From contig VWZX01010406.1 in NCBI GenBank assembly GCA_013399015.1, positions 62,001 to 126,000 of the forward strand: a stretch of 64,000 bases of DNA. The letters run 5' to 3'. The notes below the pieces were generated by a model. That model was not told the origin of the DNA. It saw only the letters and a list, made by a program, of their open reading frames with translations, and searched no databases. Source of the stretch: Galbula dea (Eukaryota > Chordata > Aves > Piciformes > Galbulidae). The number at the start of each line of letters is the position of its first letter. Position 1 is the stretch's first letter. Both the position numbers and the translations under genes were made by a program. Positions 52,521 through 62,936 of the stretch are shown piece by piece.

Positions 52521-55199
52521 AGTAGGCTCTTCCAGCTGATGATAGCAGGTGGTCTGACATGTGAAATGAGAGTAAAGATTAAATAAGCCTCTGTCAATGA
52601 AAAATTACCAGATTACAGAGGGAGTGGAAATTCTTTAAGGTCTCAACAAAGCAAACCAGCTCTGCTACTGAATTTGTTCTGAAACAGTACCTTGGTTTAA
52701 CTAAAGGTCAGGCTACATAACATGAATGGCATACAGTATATAACAAGCAATAAGCTCTTAACAACTCCCAGACCACATAAATTCAAGTTGAGTTGTACAT
52801 GACTGAAACTTATGCACTAGCTTCACTGACAGAAATCATATTCTGAAACTGTAATTTTGCTGTTTGATAAATCAGTTTCAGATTATGAATTACACATCCT
52901 AGAAAAGAGCTATACAGCTGTTAGAGTTCACTTAAGAAACTAGCAACTGCAGCAGTACTTCTGCAAAGTACCACTGCTAATACAACTCACTCTGCTGCCC
53001 TGAAGATTTGACTTGCCATCTCTGATATATTTCATCTTCCATCTATATTTAGTTAAAAAGAAATGGAAAGTGTCTTCATAGTACTTCAATAAGAGTTTTT
53101 TGAAGAACATCTAGTAAAATAATTCCCTCCTCTGTCTAGTATGGTAGGTATAGCAGTACACATACTGAAAACTTAATCATTATGGGGTGTACTCCTTCAT
53201 GCTCTAACAAGTCCAGTTGAGTCAAAGACATTGGAATTCACAAAATTAACTATTGATTTACTGGTCTTGGATAATGTCCTCAATATTGATCCATGAAATT
53301 ATGCATTGCTTGGATAACATGATTATGATGTCCTATACCTTACTTATCTAATTGCAAGCTGAAGTCAGCAAGTAAGCATCAATTTTTCATTTATTTGTTT
53401 GACTTATTAAATTATTTTTAAATGCTTTAAGTTGACTTTTTGAAAGGAATTGCAGACATGTGTTAAAATTCTTAGCTGTAACCAACACAATCAGCAAATA
53501 CCACAGGAGTGAAAGCCTTATATTGTCTTTTGTTTGTAAATTGATTTTGAAATACTCAACAGAACCCAATAAAAGTGTTACAAAGTGGAGGAAAGGGAGA
53601 TTAAGAGGAAGTTAAAGATGGGCTTTCTGATGAGGCTTGTGAACAGATGGCAAACTAATGTGATAAAGACAGAGGAAGGTTGTCCCAGATGGTATGCTGT
53701 AAGTTCTGCCAGCAGCAAGGAGGCTGGACAGAGAAAGAAGGGAAGAACTTCACAACACAAGGAATAGGCCAGAGAACTGTGGCCTGCTTGCAGAAAGCAT
53801 AACCCTAAATTTGATTTTTGCATGATATGAAGACTAACATTTTGTTTGAGGTGGGATATGAAGTGCCTGTCCTTTTGAAAGCATTAAAAAAAATGGCAGT
53901 GGTATTACAGAAACCTGGGAGTTCAGAGACTTCATTGACTCATGAGGAAAAGAATTGTAGTCAAGAGAGTTTAGCTGCACAGGAGTGGATGCAGTAAATG
54001 GTCTGTATTTAGTAGAGTGTTAGAGCAGAAGGTCACAGAAGGGCATGGATCCAGAAGGAAATTACTCTGAAATAACTTAAGTGGTGAAAGTCATAAGCCA
54101 CCAGTCAGTCTTTGCCCACACATATGTCTCTATCATATAGCACACAGGAATGAAGATGAAATTTAGGTTTTGGTAAAAGGATGATGAAGTAATCCATTTC
54201 CTGTGGGATAAGTCTGAGCATTAGGACAATTACTGAAAAGGAGCTCTCAGACTGTAATTTTACCCCCCAATTTTTATTACAGTAAGTCTTTATCTCAAGT
54301 CAAGCCAGATGATTCTGAGTAGGAATTTTTAAGCCTTATTTACAGCCTGTTCTGAAAACAGCACTGCTCACTTTCTCATGGTGTGTTTTTGTGATGTTTG
54401 TCATCAAAGAAACTAAGTAAACATTTACAAATATTCAAGTATTTACTTTTTAAATTAAAACACAGCTCCTATGGCTTCAGTCACAGGTGATGAATGGTCA
54501 GGAGTGCTGGAAATCACACCTTAACCTAAAAATTCAGAAAGAAAGAAAAGGGGGAATTCATTTCTACCTACAAAATATACTTAGAAGGCTAAACCAACTT
54601 CAGGTAAAGTGTGATTTATTTTCATTTCCTTAGGACAAAATTCAACTGAAATCATAAAACTAATTCTTCTGATTTCCTTCTTTATTCTGAGTACAAGTGA
54701 ACAGAAACAAATATGTTTCCTTTATAGTTATAACTATTTGCCCTTCCATTTTGGTAGTCTTGGAGCACTTGACAATCTTGACAATTGCTGTGTTCTTGCT
54801 TCTCCCTATAGTTCATGAAGCAAAACACACTGTGTTTTTATCCTTCCTGCTGCTGCTCACCATATGTCATACATTATCATTGGGAATAATTTTTGGGTGG
54901 GAATTTCATTGTATTGAGAATCTTTATCACAGAGAACCCCTAAAGTTCTGAAAGACTAATCCCTTATGGTGTAGTATTATATATCAGAGTTCTGGAGACT
55001 CTGTGGTTGTATCAGAATGAAGGGGGCTATGTCTGTGGTGGGACTGGCCAAAATAAACACCTTACATAAATATTCTACAGTCAAACCTATTCTGCAGGTT
55101 TTACAAACTAGACTTTTTAAGGCATCAGGAGCTGCATCACAAACACAGCTTTTGTGATTTCTTTCTGTCAAGCTTAACAAACCTCCTTTTGTAAAATTC

Positions 55200-55690
55200 T
55201 GTTCTGTAGTAGGTCTGGCTGTTAGGGAGTTAATTTTCTACATAGCAGCCTGCATGGTGTTACCTCTTGGATTTGTGACAGAAACAGTGCTGGTAAGACA
55301 CCAATATTTTAGTCATTTCTGAACAGTGCTTACACAGCATCCAGGTCTTTTTCTTGCACTGCCTGCTCAGTGAGTAAGTGTACAGGAAGCTAGGAGGGGA
55401 TGCAACCAGGACAGCTGATCCAAACTGACCAAAGAGATATTCCATGCTATGTAATGTCATGCTCAGAATGGAGAGGAGATGGCTTTTGGAAGGTGTACAT
55501 GTGGAAAGTGGTGTGTGATTGCCTTTGCATCACTGGATTTGTTTCCTCTTCTCCCTCTTTCCTCCTTATTATCTCAACCTACAAGCTTTCTATCTCTTGC
55601 TCTTCCTGTTCTCTTCCTCATCCCATATTGAGGATAGAGTTAGTGAGTGGCTCTGTGGTGTTTAGCTGACAGCAGGGGTCAACCCATGAC
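55200..55690 (+). mobile_element. ERV LTR, family B, plus orientation
   Basis: It begins TGTTCTGTAGTAGGTCTGGC, has GGGAGTTAATTTTCTACATA and GAACAGTGCTTACACAGCAT, and then GACCAAAGAGATATTCCATG. It shares this order with the copies at 45899 and 51235. It ends near GGGGTCAACCCATGAC. It has small deletions and is a solo LTR. Confidence 0.8.
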
Positions 55691-56278
55691 CCAAGTGCCT
55701 TCTTTTGTGCCTGTTTTTTGCTGATGTATTTTTAAAATAAGATGGTTATCTAGTTTTAAGACTCTATGTTATACCAAATTACCAAGACCAAAAAGGAAGA
55801 ATACTTATTGCATGTGTCATTCTGGCAATGCTAATTGCCTCACTTTGACCTAGAAAAATTCAGCAAAGGTATCTGAGCTATTGGGCTGCCAAATGGAACT
55901 TTATTAGCATGGGGTAGCCAGCTAATTATTCCTGAGCCACCAGAGGGGTTAATATGACTGATAGTGGTTTGTGCTGGTATATAGTAGCTTTGGGGTGACT
56001 GGAATTCTCAGGTATGGTAGAAAATTGAAGCCTCCTTAAGCTGACATAGCTGCGTCATTCAGCTGTGTACTTCACCTATCTTGAGCTCACCCCATGTTCA
56101 TATTGCTGAGTGCTACCTTGTTATGTTAACAGGCAAGAGCCAGAGCTGGCAGTCTCCCTGTTGCAGTGTCTCAGGCCTTTACTGAAACTCATTAGACAAA
56201 AACTGCCTGATGGTGTCTGATATGGACTTTCTCTCTCTGAAACACTCTGGACAAGCTAAAATTAATGATCAGTTGGAT

Positions 56279-57047
56279 TTATTGTAGTGACAGATAACAG
56301 ATTTGGAATTGCCAGTGGTAAGTTGAATAACTGCAAGGAATTTGAGCTCAAGCTAATAATTATACTCCCAGGAAAGTGTCTGATAAAGTCAGGAAAGTAA
56401 AAAGCTTTAAACAACACCAAAATATAATAAAGAGAAATGCTAGCAAAGATGTTAGGCCATATATTGATTGTGCAATTCTTAACAAGAAAGCATCCCTTCC
56501 TGTTGATCAGAGGAGGAGTAGCTGGGGGTCCTGGTGGATGGAAGGATGAGCATGAGCCAGCAGTGTGCTCTTGTGGCCAGGAGGCCAATGGGATTCTGGG
56601 GTGGATTAGAAGGGGTGTGGTCAGTAGGTCAAGAGAGGTTCTTCTTCCTCTTTACTCTCCCCNTTATTGTAGTGACAGATAACAGATTTGGAATTGCCAG
56701 TGGTAAGTTGAATAACTGCAAGGAATTTGAGCTCAAGCTAATAATTATACTCCCAGGAAAGTGTCTGATAAAGTCAGGAAAGTAAAAAGCTTTAAACAAC
56801 ACCAAAATATAATAAAGAGAAATGCTAGCAAAGATGTTAGGCCATATATTGATTGTGCAATTCTTAACAAGAAAGCATCGCTTCCTGTTGATCAGAGGAG
56901 GAGTAGCTGGGGGTCCTGGTGGATGGAAGGATGAGCATGAGCCAGCAGTGTGCTCTTGTGGCCAGGAGGCCAATGGGATTCTGGGGTGGATTAGAAGGGG
57001 TGTGGTCAGTAGGTCAAGAGAGGTTCTTCTTCCTCTTTACTCTCCCC
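56279..57047. other. 384-bp direct duplication around an N: probable assembly artefact
   Basis: Positions 56279-56662 and 56664-57047 are equal in length (384 bp) and separated only by the N at 56663. I found a single difference, C at 56495 against G at 56880. Such a copy at an N is what two overlapping contig ends leave when they are not merged. Confidence 0.9.
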
Positions 57048-57275
57048 TGGTGAGGCCACATCTGGAATATTGTGTCCAGTTCTGGGCCCCTCAGTTGAAG
57101 AAGGATAGGGAACTGCTGGAAAGAGTCCAGCGCAGAGCCACAAAGATGCTGAAGGGGCTGGAACATCTTCCTTCTGAGGAAAGGCTGAGGGAGCTGGGTC
57201 TCTTTAGCTTGGAGAAGAGGAGGCTAAGGGGTGACCTCATCTATGCTTTTAAATATGTGAAGGGTGAGTGTCACA
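56505..57275 (+). mobile_element. CR1 LINE, ORF2 C-terminal part, plus orientation, split by the duplication
   Basis: GGGGTCCTGGTGGATGGAAG, then the coding run with LLERVQRRATKMLKGLEHLP and LGLFSLEKRRLRGDLIYAFK identify the end of CR1 ORF2. It stops before the usual 3' tail. The stretch 56505-56662 is repeated at 56890-57047 because of the assembly duplication. Confidence 0.88.
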
Positions 57276-57528
57276 GTTGAAAATATTTTGCTTCTTTTGA
57301 ATTCCCCAATATGTTGACTCAATAGCTACTTTTAAATAATAAAAACATTCCTCTTTCTGACTGCCTCTATTGTTATAAAGAGACAAAAACCCCAGTGACT
57401 GGAAAGCAATATTATAAAAGTCTTGACAGATGTATGGGTTAAGAGGAGGTTTATAACTTGAAATAGTATTGCATTAGATTTCAGGAAGAAAGCTTAACTA
57501 TTTGAATTAAAAAATATTCTCTACTAAC

Positions 57529-57650
57529 CAGATGTAGATCAACACATGTAGAATTGTGTTCACAAGCATTGATTATGCAGTCATCAATGTCCTGGTCACA
57601 TTTCAGTCCTGCATATCCTGGGTTGCACAAACAATAGAAGCCATCCACAA
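57529..57650 (-). CDS. EYS: EYS exon (second): second half of EGF 2 and first half of EGF 3
   Basis: This 122-bp exon goes from phase 1 to phase 0, with acceptor TCTGTTACAG and donor GTTAGT. It encodes VDGFYCLCNPGYAGLKC, which ends EGF 2, then DQDIDDCIINACEHNSTCV, which opens EGF 3, and DLHL at the exon end. Human EYS, from memory, reads VDGFSCLCNPGYVG and then ACEHNSTCKDLHL at this point, making this one of the clearest identifying exons. CEHNSTC fits the O-fucose consensus (C2, four residues, Ser/Thr, C3) and contains an NST N-glycosylation sequon. The next exon completes EGF 3 as CVDLHLRYQC, which fits the hydroxylation pattern. Confidence 0.94.
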
Positions 57651-59911
57651 CTGTAACAGAGATAGCATTTTAGTGTTTGAGTGGTTTAGAATGACAACTA
57701 AATGTAGCAATATTAAGTTACAGTTATGACTACTACCTTGAAAAGTTTTGGACTGGTTTTACCCAGAAGGTGTGGACTGCATTACTGCATTTTACTTATT
57801 CACACTGCATTTTACTTAATTCAAGTATTTTGACATAAGAATTATAAATCAATGACCCATTACTAGCTTCTGAAAAAGTGATGGCAATTTACAAGCTAAG
57901 GAGTAGTTTTCTTTCACAAGACTGTACACAAAACACATCAAGATTTTATCTTTGATATTGTCCCTAAATTAGATGGAGCAGTTAAAATTGTTTTGTTTGT
58001 TGGGCCTCTTTTTAAATTCATTCATTTATTTATTTATTGGTTGTTTTTTTTTTGCTAAGGAATGCCTCATATTACATCACTATATTAAAGAGAAGCTTGC
58101 TTGAGTTGAATTTGGCAGCTCAGCCCATGATGTGTTTTGTTTCCATGCTTCATTTTCATCTTAACAAGCTAAAGATAAGAATCCTTTCCCTTTTTCTTCA
58201 TTAATGATCTAAGTGGAGAGGAATCATTAGAATGCAATGTTCATATAAGAAGCTCATGACAGCAATACCTGCACTTCTTGTAGACCTTCAAGAGGTTCCT
58301 GGATTCTGTGTTATGGCTGAGATGTAGCATGGAATCTCTTCTGCCATTGTGTCTGTACACATAGCTGCTGTTGCATTCATTAAATACTTTAAGTCCTTCA
58401 GAGCAGGAACACTAATCTTCTAAGAGCTTCCTAACTTCCTCAGGATTCCAGCATTCTGCAGCCAGTGCCCATAGTGCATAGGAACTGAGATGTCCAAGTG
58501 ATACAACTCAAGTCCAGAGGCACCACAAAGACAAGCTGTCCCCAAAGCATCTGGCACTTTGTGAGCATGAGGAACTTTACTGCAGCTTGTTCAAATTCTA
58601 GTTCAAAATATCTCTGAAGCTACATTGAATATTATATATTTAAACATTTGGGATTGCTAAATATAGCATATAATCATTTAGCTGTGATATATTTAGCAAT
58701 TTGGGGTCAGTTGTTTAAGATCTCATCTGCAACCAGCAAGTTGATTAGTTGGTGTATAAATGTTGAATTTCAGGGAAATTCTCAGGTCATCATGCTCTTT
58801 TTAAAAGGCATATGGGGAAAGGAGAGAGAGGTAGCAGAAGAGAAACAATTGCTCAGTGCTTAAAGTGTGTAACCTATGTGGAAAAGTTGAGTCAGATGGT
58901 CTTGCTTTGTATTAGTCCCTTCAGGGAAGGATTACTAATTAGAGGACTATATACCAACAACCTCAGGAGAGTTGCAAAAACTGACAGAATGAATCCCTCT
59001 TAATATTGTTAGATGATAGAAGAAGGGGTAATGTCCAAAAGTAGCAGCTTAGGAGATTCAGATAGTATTGGGATGGGGGAGCAGAATATGAACACTACAA
59101 GGATGGAGTAGGCTGTCCCAAAATGTGTGGAATTTCTCTCTATCCTTAGAGGTTTTCAAAACTCATCCAGGAAAAGCCCTGACTGACCTGATCTAGCACT
59201 GTTTTGTAGTTCAGCTTCATGAGAATTTAACTACATGACTTCCACATGTAATTTAATTCCCAGCCAGGATTATGAGATTCTCTGAAAATGAACACTTCTA
59301 CTTTATTTACCAAGTGCAGAAAGTGCCTGACAGGTGGTAATAGCCCAAGAAAATTTCCAGTAAGTACCCTGTACATTATGGGTGCTACTTAGGCTGCCAA
59401 TCCAGACAGAATATAGCAATTAATCATCAAGTTGCTTCTGAAAACTTTATCTGTCAGTGAAAGTGTCAGTCACATGGTTATGTGATAGAAGATACTTAAT
59501 AGTAGACACTCTGTTTTGCATCAGTTTGATATTTAGTGCAGTTGTTGGACTCATTGGAATTATGACATATACTGCCTAACTGCTCCAATAGCTCCTCTTC
59601 AGCACCTGAATATTCTCTCATCAAATGCACAATGTATGATGTGTTTGGCTAATTTAGGTATCAAAGGAGACAACACAAATCTCATTAAAATTTCTCATTA
59701 ACTGCAATTCTGACTCCCTGAGCACACAAACACCAGTGCCAGGAGTTGAGGCATTCTGGCAAAAATATTCCCCCTGTTACTGGCTGTGGAGCTTCAGACA
59801 AGCTAAATTTCAGTAAATGACCCACTGTTCTCCCCAGAGCTCCTCAGTAGCTACAAATGCTTCAACAGAAAGACTACTCTCCCTTAAAGAGAATAACCAG
59901 ACTGAACTCAC
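57651..59911 (-). other. EYS: EYS intron between first and second exons seen
   Basis: This 2.3-kb intron has an ATTT-type simple run with a T homopolymer near 58015-58055 and a degraded CR1-like tail near 59111-59220. Nothing else stands out. Confidence 0.82.
59111..59220 (+). mobile_element. CR1-like tail, old, plus orientation
   Basis: AGAGGTTTTCAAAACTCATC and CTGACTGACCTGATCTAGCA resemble a worn CR1 3' region. The match is weak. Confidence 0.45.
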
Positions 59912-60109
59912 TGTCATAGCAGTATCCATGGTGGCAAGGGTTAGAACTGCACTCATTGATGTTGATCTCACAACGTGGACCTGCAAAGCCCTTGGCACAC
60001 TGGCATTGGAACCCAAGGGGAAAAATGTCCAAATTCATTTCTTCTAGGCACACAGCTCCATTCTCACAGGGATTAGTGGCCTCACAAGGCCTAAACTCAC
60101 AGTTCAAAC
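59912..60109 (-). CDS. EYS: EYS exon (first of nine in window): EGF 1 and first half of EGF 2
   Basis: This 198-bp exon is phase 1 at both ends. The acceptor is CTTTCCAG and the donor is a consensus GTGAGT. It starts with LNCEFRPC, where NC closes an EGF repeat begun in an unseen upstream exon. EGF 1 follows, with FRPCEATNPCENGAVC, a long 14-residue loop between cysteines 3 and 4, then QCQCAKGFAGPRC. EGF 2 begins with the calcium-binding-type NINEC, then SSNPCHHGYCYD. The split codon completes as Ile, giving CYDIVDGFYC across the next junction, an exact Asp/Asn-hydroxylation pattern, which supports the join. Because the exon is phase-symmetric, it could be skipped or lost without a frameshift. 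In human EYS, as I recall it, the residues before VVDGF do not resemble this exon. The exon call is firm; the human comparison is inference. Confidence 0.9.
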
Positions 60110-61284
60110 CTGGAAAGAAAAGTGGTAAAGCTGTCAGTTTTTAACTAATGAACATATCCCTGCAGCTGCTGCCTATTATGAGCTATGTTTTCTTTATATC
60201 CATGGTTAAAATTGAGTTAAAGGATCTCAGAGTTACATGTATGTATATTATCATGTGGAAACATCTATTTGCTTTCAGAATTACAAACAGGAAAAAAGAT
60301 ATTTTATCTGTTTTATTTATGTAATGATATTGAAATCTTAATCATAATAGCTATCTCAATATTTTTAGGTTTTCTGTTTCCCTTTCTCCTCTAGAATGGC
60401 TTAAAAAGGTATTTAAAGTTAATTAATGAATTTTGGTTTTAAACTTCCTGTTATTTCTTCTTGATATCCTCTCGTCAGTGCTATCATAAGGGCTATTTAT
60501 ACATTAACCCATAATCCTGAACAGGAGTGAAATGCAAATAACATTGTACAATAGCTCTGCTTGCAATTTGTGACTATACTCAAATTAGTTTACTGAAATT
60601 ATATATGTATTTAGTAAAGAATAACTGCCTCCATTGTTTATAAAAACTCCATAAAATAGAAGATCTCCCATTGTCCCTTTCTGCTCTTTCCTAGCAAACA
60701 CTGCAATGCATAACAGATGATCTGTTTTTCTGGGCTAATCAAGGAACTGTGTGACAGTGATCTTGGGTTGAATATGCCCTCATCTAAATATTTAATCTGC
60801 AAGAAATAAGTCAAAGAAGATTAAAAGGCCCTTTAAAGTGAGTCTTAGTTTGTTAGAACATAAGCAAGGCTAATCCATATTTTCCAGTAGTGACACTTGA
60901 AATGATGAGGACAGAGAGAACCGAGCTCAGATGGGTTTGGGTTTGTGAAGGTGTCTTTCTTTTCCACCAGCACTGCTGAAGGCTATTCTGTTCTTTCAGG
61001 CTTAGTTTCAGACAGAGCTCAGTGGCTTTCAGGCCTGCAAGAAACAGCAGAGTTTGGGCTATGTATGTGCTCTGCTTTCTGGCAGAGCTCCCCAGGGTTT
61101 GCTGTACACCAGGCCCTCTGCCCTCTTCCCCAGTGCCCTTACCCCAGCCATTCCTTCCTGGAGCAGCTACTTCCTGACCCAACAACTCTCTTCCTTAGAC
61201 AGGCTGTATGCTTTAACCCAGTGATGGGCAATGTGACACTACAACATAAAGCACTGCAGTAGACAGGTGGAAAACCAAGTCCAT

Positions 61285-61780
61285 GCAGTTATGTTGTGGA
61301 TCCAGCTGCTCTCTCACTCTCCCTCAGCAGGGCAGGTGGAGAAAATAAGATAGAAAACCTTGTGGGTCATGAAAGAGATAGGGACATCACTTAGCAATTA
61401 CTGTCATGGGCAAAACAGACTTGACCTGAGGAAAACTGAATTAATTGCCAATTACAAAATAGGATGGTGAGAAACAAACACAAAACTGAAAACATCTTCC
61501 TCCATCCCCTTATTCCCAGGCTCAACTTCACTGCTTCACTCCAGATTCCTCTACCTGCTCCCCACTCCTGTGCAGCACAGGAGGATGAGGGATAGCAGGT
61601 TGTGGTCAGTCCACAACAGTTCCGCTCTGGCTCTCCTTCCTCCTCATACTTTTGTCTTGCTCCACTGCAGACCTCCCAGGGGCCACAGTTCCCATTAGAA
61701 ACCTGTTTCTTGTCCATGGCCTGCAGGGTAATTTCTGGTTTGGTGCCTGGAACACCCCCTCCTAAATAAGTGTCCATGGC
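61285..61780 (-). mobile_element. LTR-like interspersed repeat, copy 2
   Basis: It shares CACTTAGCAATTACTGTCAT, GGCAAAACAGACTTGACC and the following C/T-rich stretch with the block at 5630-6510, in the same orientation. The 128-codon minus-strand open frame inside it is not a recognised protein. Confidence 0.6.
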
Positions 61781-62651
61781 TGAATGTTACTGAACTTCAA
61801 CTTGGAAAATGTTTATATTTACTAAGATATGTTTTCAGGCACACAGTTATACACTTAATTTTGTCTGCAGTCAGCCGAACCCACATATGTCCTCCTTCCC
61901 TTGTAAAGTCATTATAGACAAAAATATTTTGGCCTATTTCTCATTATCTGTCTTCTTTTGTTTTACTGTTAATCACATAGTAACTGTTAATCACAGGGTA
62001 GCACACTGGCTGTGAACAGGCCTTCTTCGTAATAATGAAACACTGTCCAAAATGTCAGCAGGATTTTAGATGAGCTTGCTGTAAGACAGAGTCATCAAAG
62101 GACTGATTTCTTAAGGCTTCTAATAGCAAAAGCAACATGTAAGAACAGAATTGAGCTAAAATAATCCCCCAACAATAACCATTTGACTGCAGTAGTCATG
62201 TTGACAGAGGAGAAAAATATTGGCCCAAGTTGTTCCCTGTCTTTATGCCATCAGAGCTCTCTCCAGTGCAGGATAATTCAGCCATAGGCAGCCAACATGC
62301 TCAGATCTGGAATTCAGGAAATTGCATAGCAAAGCAGCCATATGGCACACTGAGATTTTGCTGTAAAGTTTTCACCTTTATGTCAAAACAGCTTGACATG
62401 GGTGACAACCCTGCTGATTCCTAAAGAAGATTTCACACCCACGTGAATAAGGTTAACACACGGCTCACGATGCTAAGTGGTACTGTCAGATGTAATGCAC
62501 TACTTGTTTTTCTTCTGTGTTGATGGAAGAACCTTTAAACAACTTTGCCCATCCTCTCACATGCCAAGTGTTTGTGGGGATAGGCATTTTTAGTAAGTAA
62601 AGCCTCTGTGTATCAGTTTTCTCTCACTGTATTTTTCTTCTCCAGCACTAG

Positions 62652-62830
62652 ATCACAGAATCCCAGAATCATTAAGGTTGGAAGGGACCACTGAAGGTCA
62701 TCCATCTAGCTCCTTCTCCCTGCTTTAGCACAGTTCCCTAGAGCACATTACTCAGGATTATGTCTAGGCAGTTTTAAAATATATCCTGGCTCATGAACAA
62801 CTTCTTGTCCACCAGGACTCCCAGATCCTT
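62652..62830 (-). mobile_element. CR1 LINE 3' part, minus orientation
   Basis: TCACAGAATCCCAGAATCAT and AAGGTTGGAAGGGACCACTG open it, and the far end TTGTCCACCAGGACTCCCAG is from the CR1 3' coding part. The middle is shortened. Confidence 0.85.
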
Positions 62831-62874
62831 CTCTGCAGAACTATATTCAGCAGGCAGCCTTCAGATGCCACCAC

Positions 62875-62936
62875 CTTTATCTATTGACCTTTATCTACCT
62901 TTATCTATTTATCTTTATTATCTTTATCTATTGACA
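62875..62936. repeat. TTTATC/TATT-type simple repeat
   Basis: Imperfect repeats of CTTTATCTATTGAC and shorter TTTATC units directly follow the CR1 fragment. Confidence 0.85.

Larger units (their letters stand above)
35626..57528 (-). other. EYS: EYS intron between second and third exons, rich in LTRs and CR1
   Basis: At 21.9 kb this is the largest intron here. It contains two copies of one solo LTR (36497-37231 and 51811-52520), three copies of a second LTR type (45899-46215, 51235-51808 and 55200-55690), and a perfect palindrome at 42929-43003. It also holds several CR1 fragments and a duplicated block around an N at 56663. The regions 37.4-39.0, 39.4-42.9, 49.0-51.2 and 52.5-55.2 kb show nothing specific beyond AT-rich low complexity at 50097-50168. 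Confidence 0.82.
8210..60109 (-). other. EYS: EYS gene, partial: nine internal coding exons encoding eleven EGF-like repeats
   Basis: EYS is a large secreted extracellular-matrix protein of the photoreceptor region. Its loss causes autosomal recessive retinitis pigmentosa in humans, and its fly orthologue (eyes shut/spacemaker) builds the inter-rhabdomeral space. Nine exons on the minus strand share compatible phases (1-1, 1-0, 0-2, 2-1, 1-2, 2-2, 2-1, 1-2, 2-0) and join into about 435 codons without a stop. All show AG acceptors and GT donors. The peptides follow the human EYS EGF array as I recall it, for example VDGFYCLCNPGYAG, ACEHNSTC, EDINECDSDPC, CINNSTCLAQVDGNPLC and NDCLPDPCLHGR. Notch and CRB1 were considered, but neither matches this order or these intron positions. 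The gene runs off both ends of the window. The nine exons span only 52 kb, whereas human EYS covers about 2 Mb. Gene identity is from memory, not a search. Confidence 0.94.

Noticed and set aside
45899..55690. A complete provirus between family B LTRs
   Set aside because: No viral internal coding sequence lies between the copies, they differ in orientation and truncation, and they look like independent solo LTRs.
56437..57280. Open frames up to 152 codons on the plus strand
   Set aside because: These are CR1 ORF2 remnants, and the duplicate frames come from the repeated block around the N.
8186..60109. Notch, CRB1 or another EGF-rich gene
   Set aside because: The linker HQRFSPC, the segments ACEHNSTC and NDCLPDPCLHGR, and the order of repeats fit EYS as I know it and not Notch, Jagged, Slit or Crumbs proteins.
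61391..61777. A 128-codon minus-strand open frame
   Set aside because: It lies in an LTR-like repeat also found at 5.6 kb and has no recognised domain.
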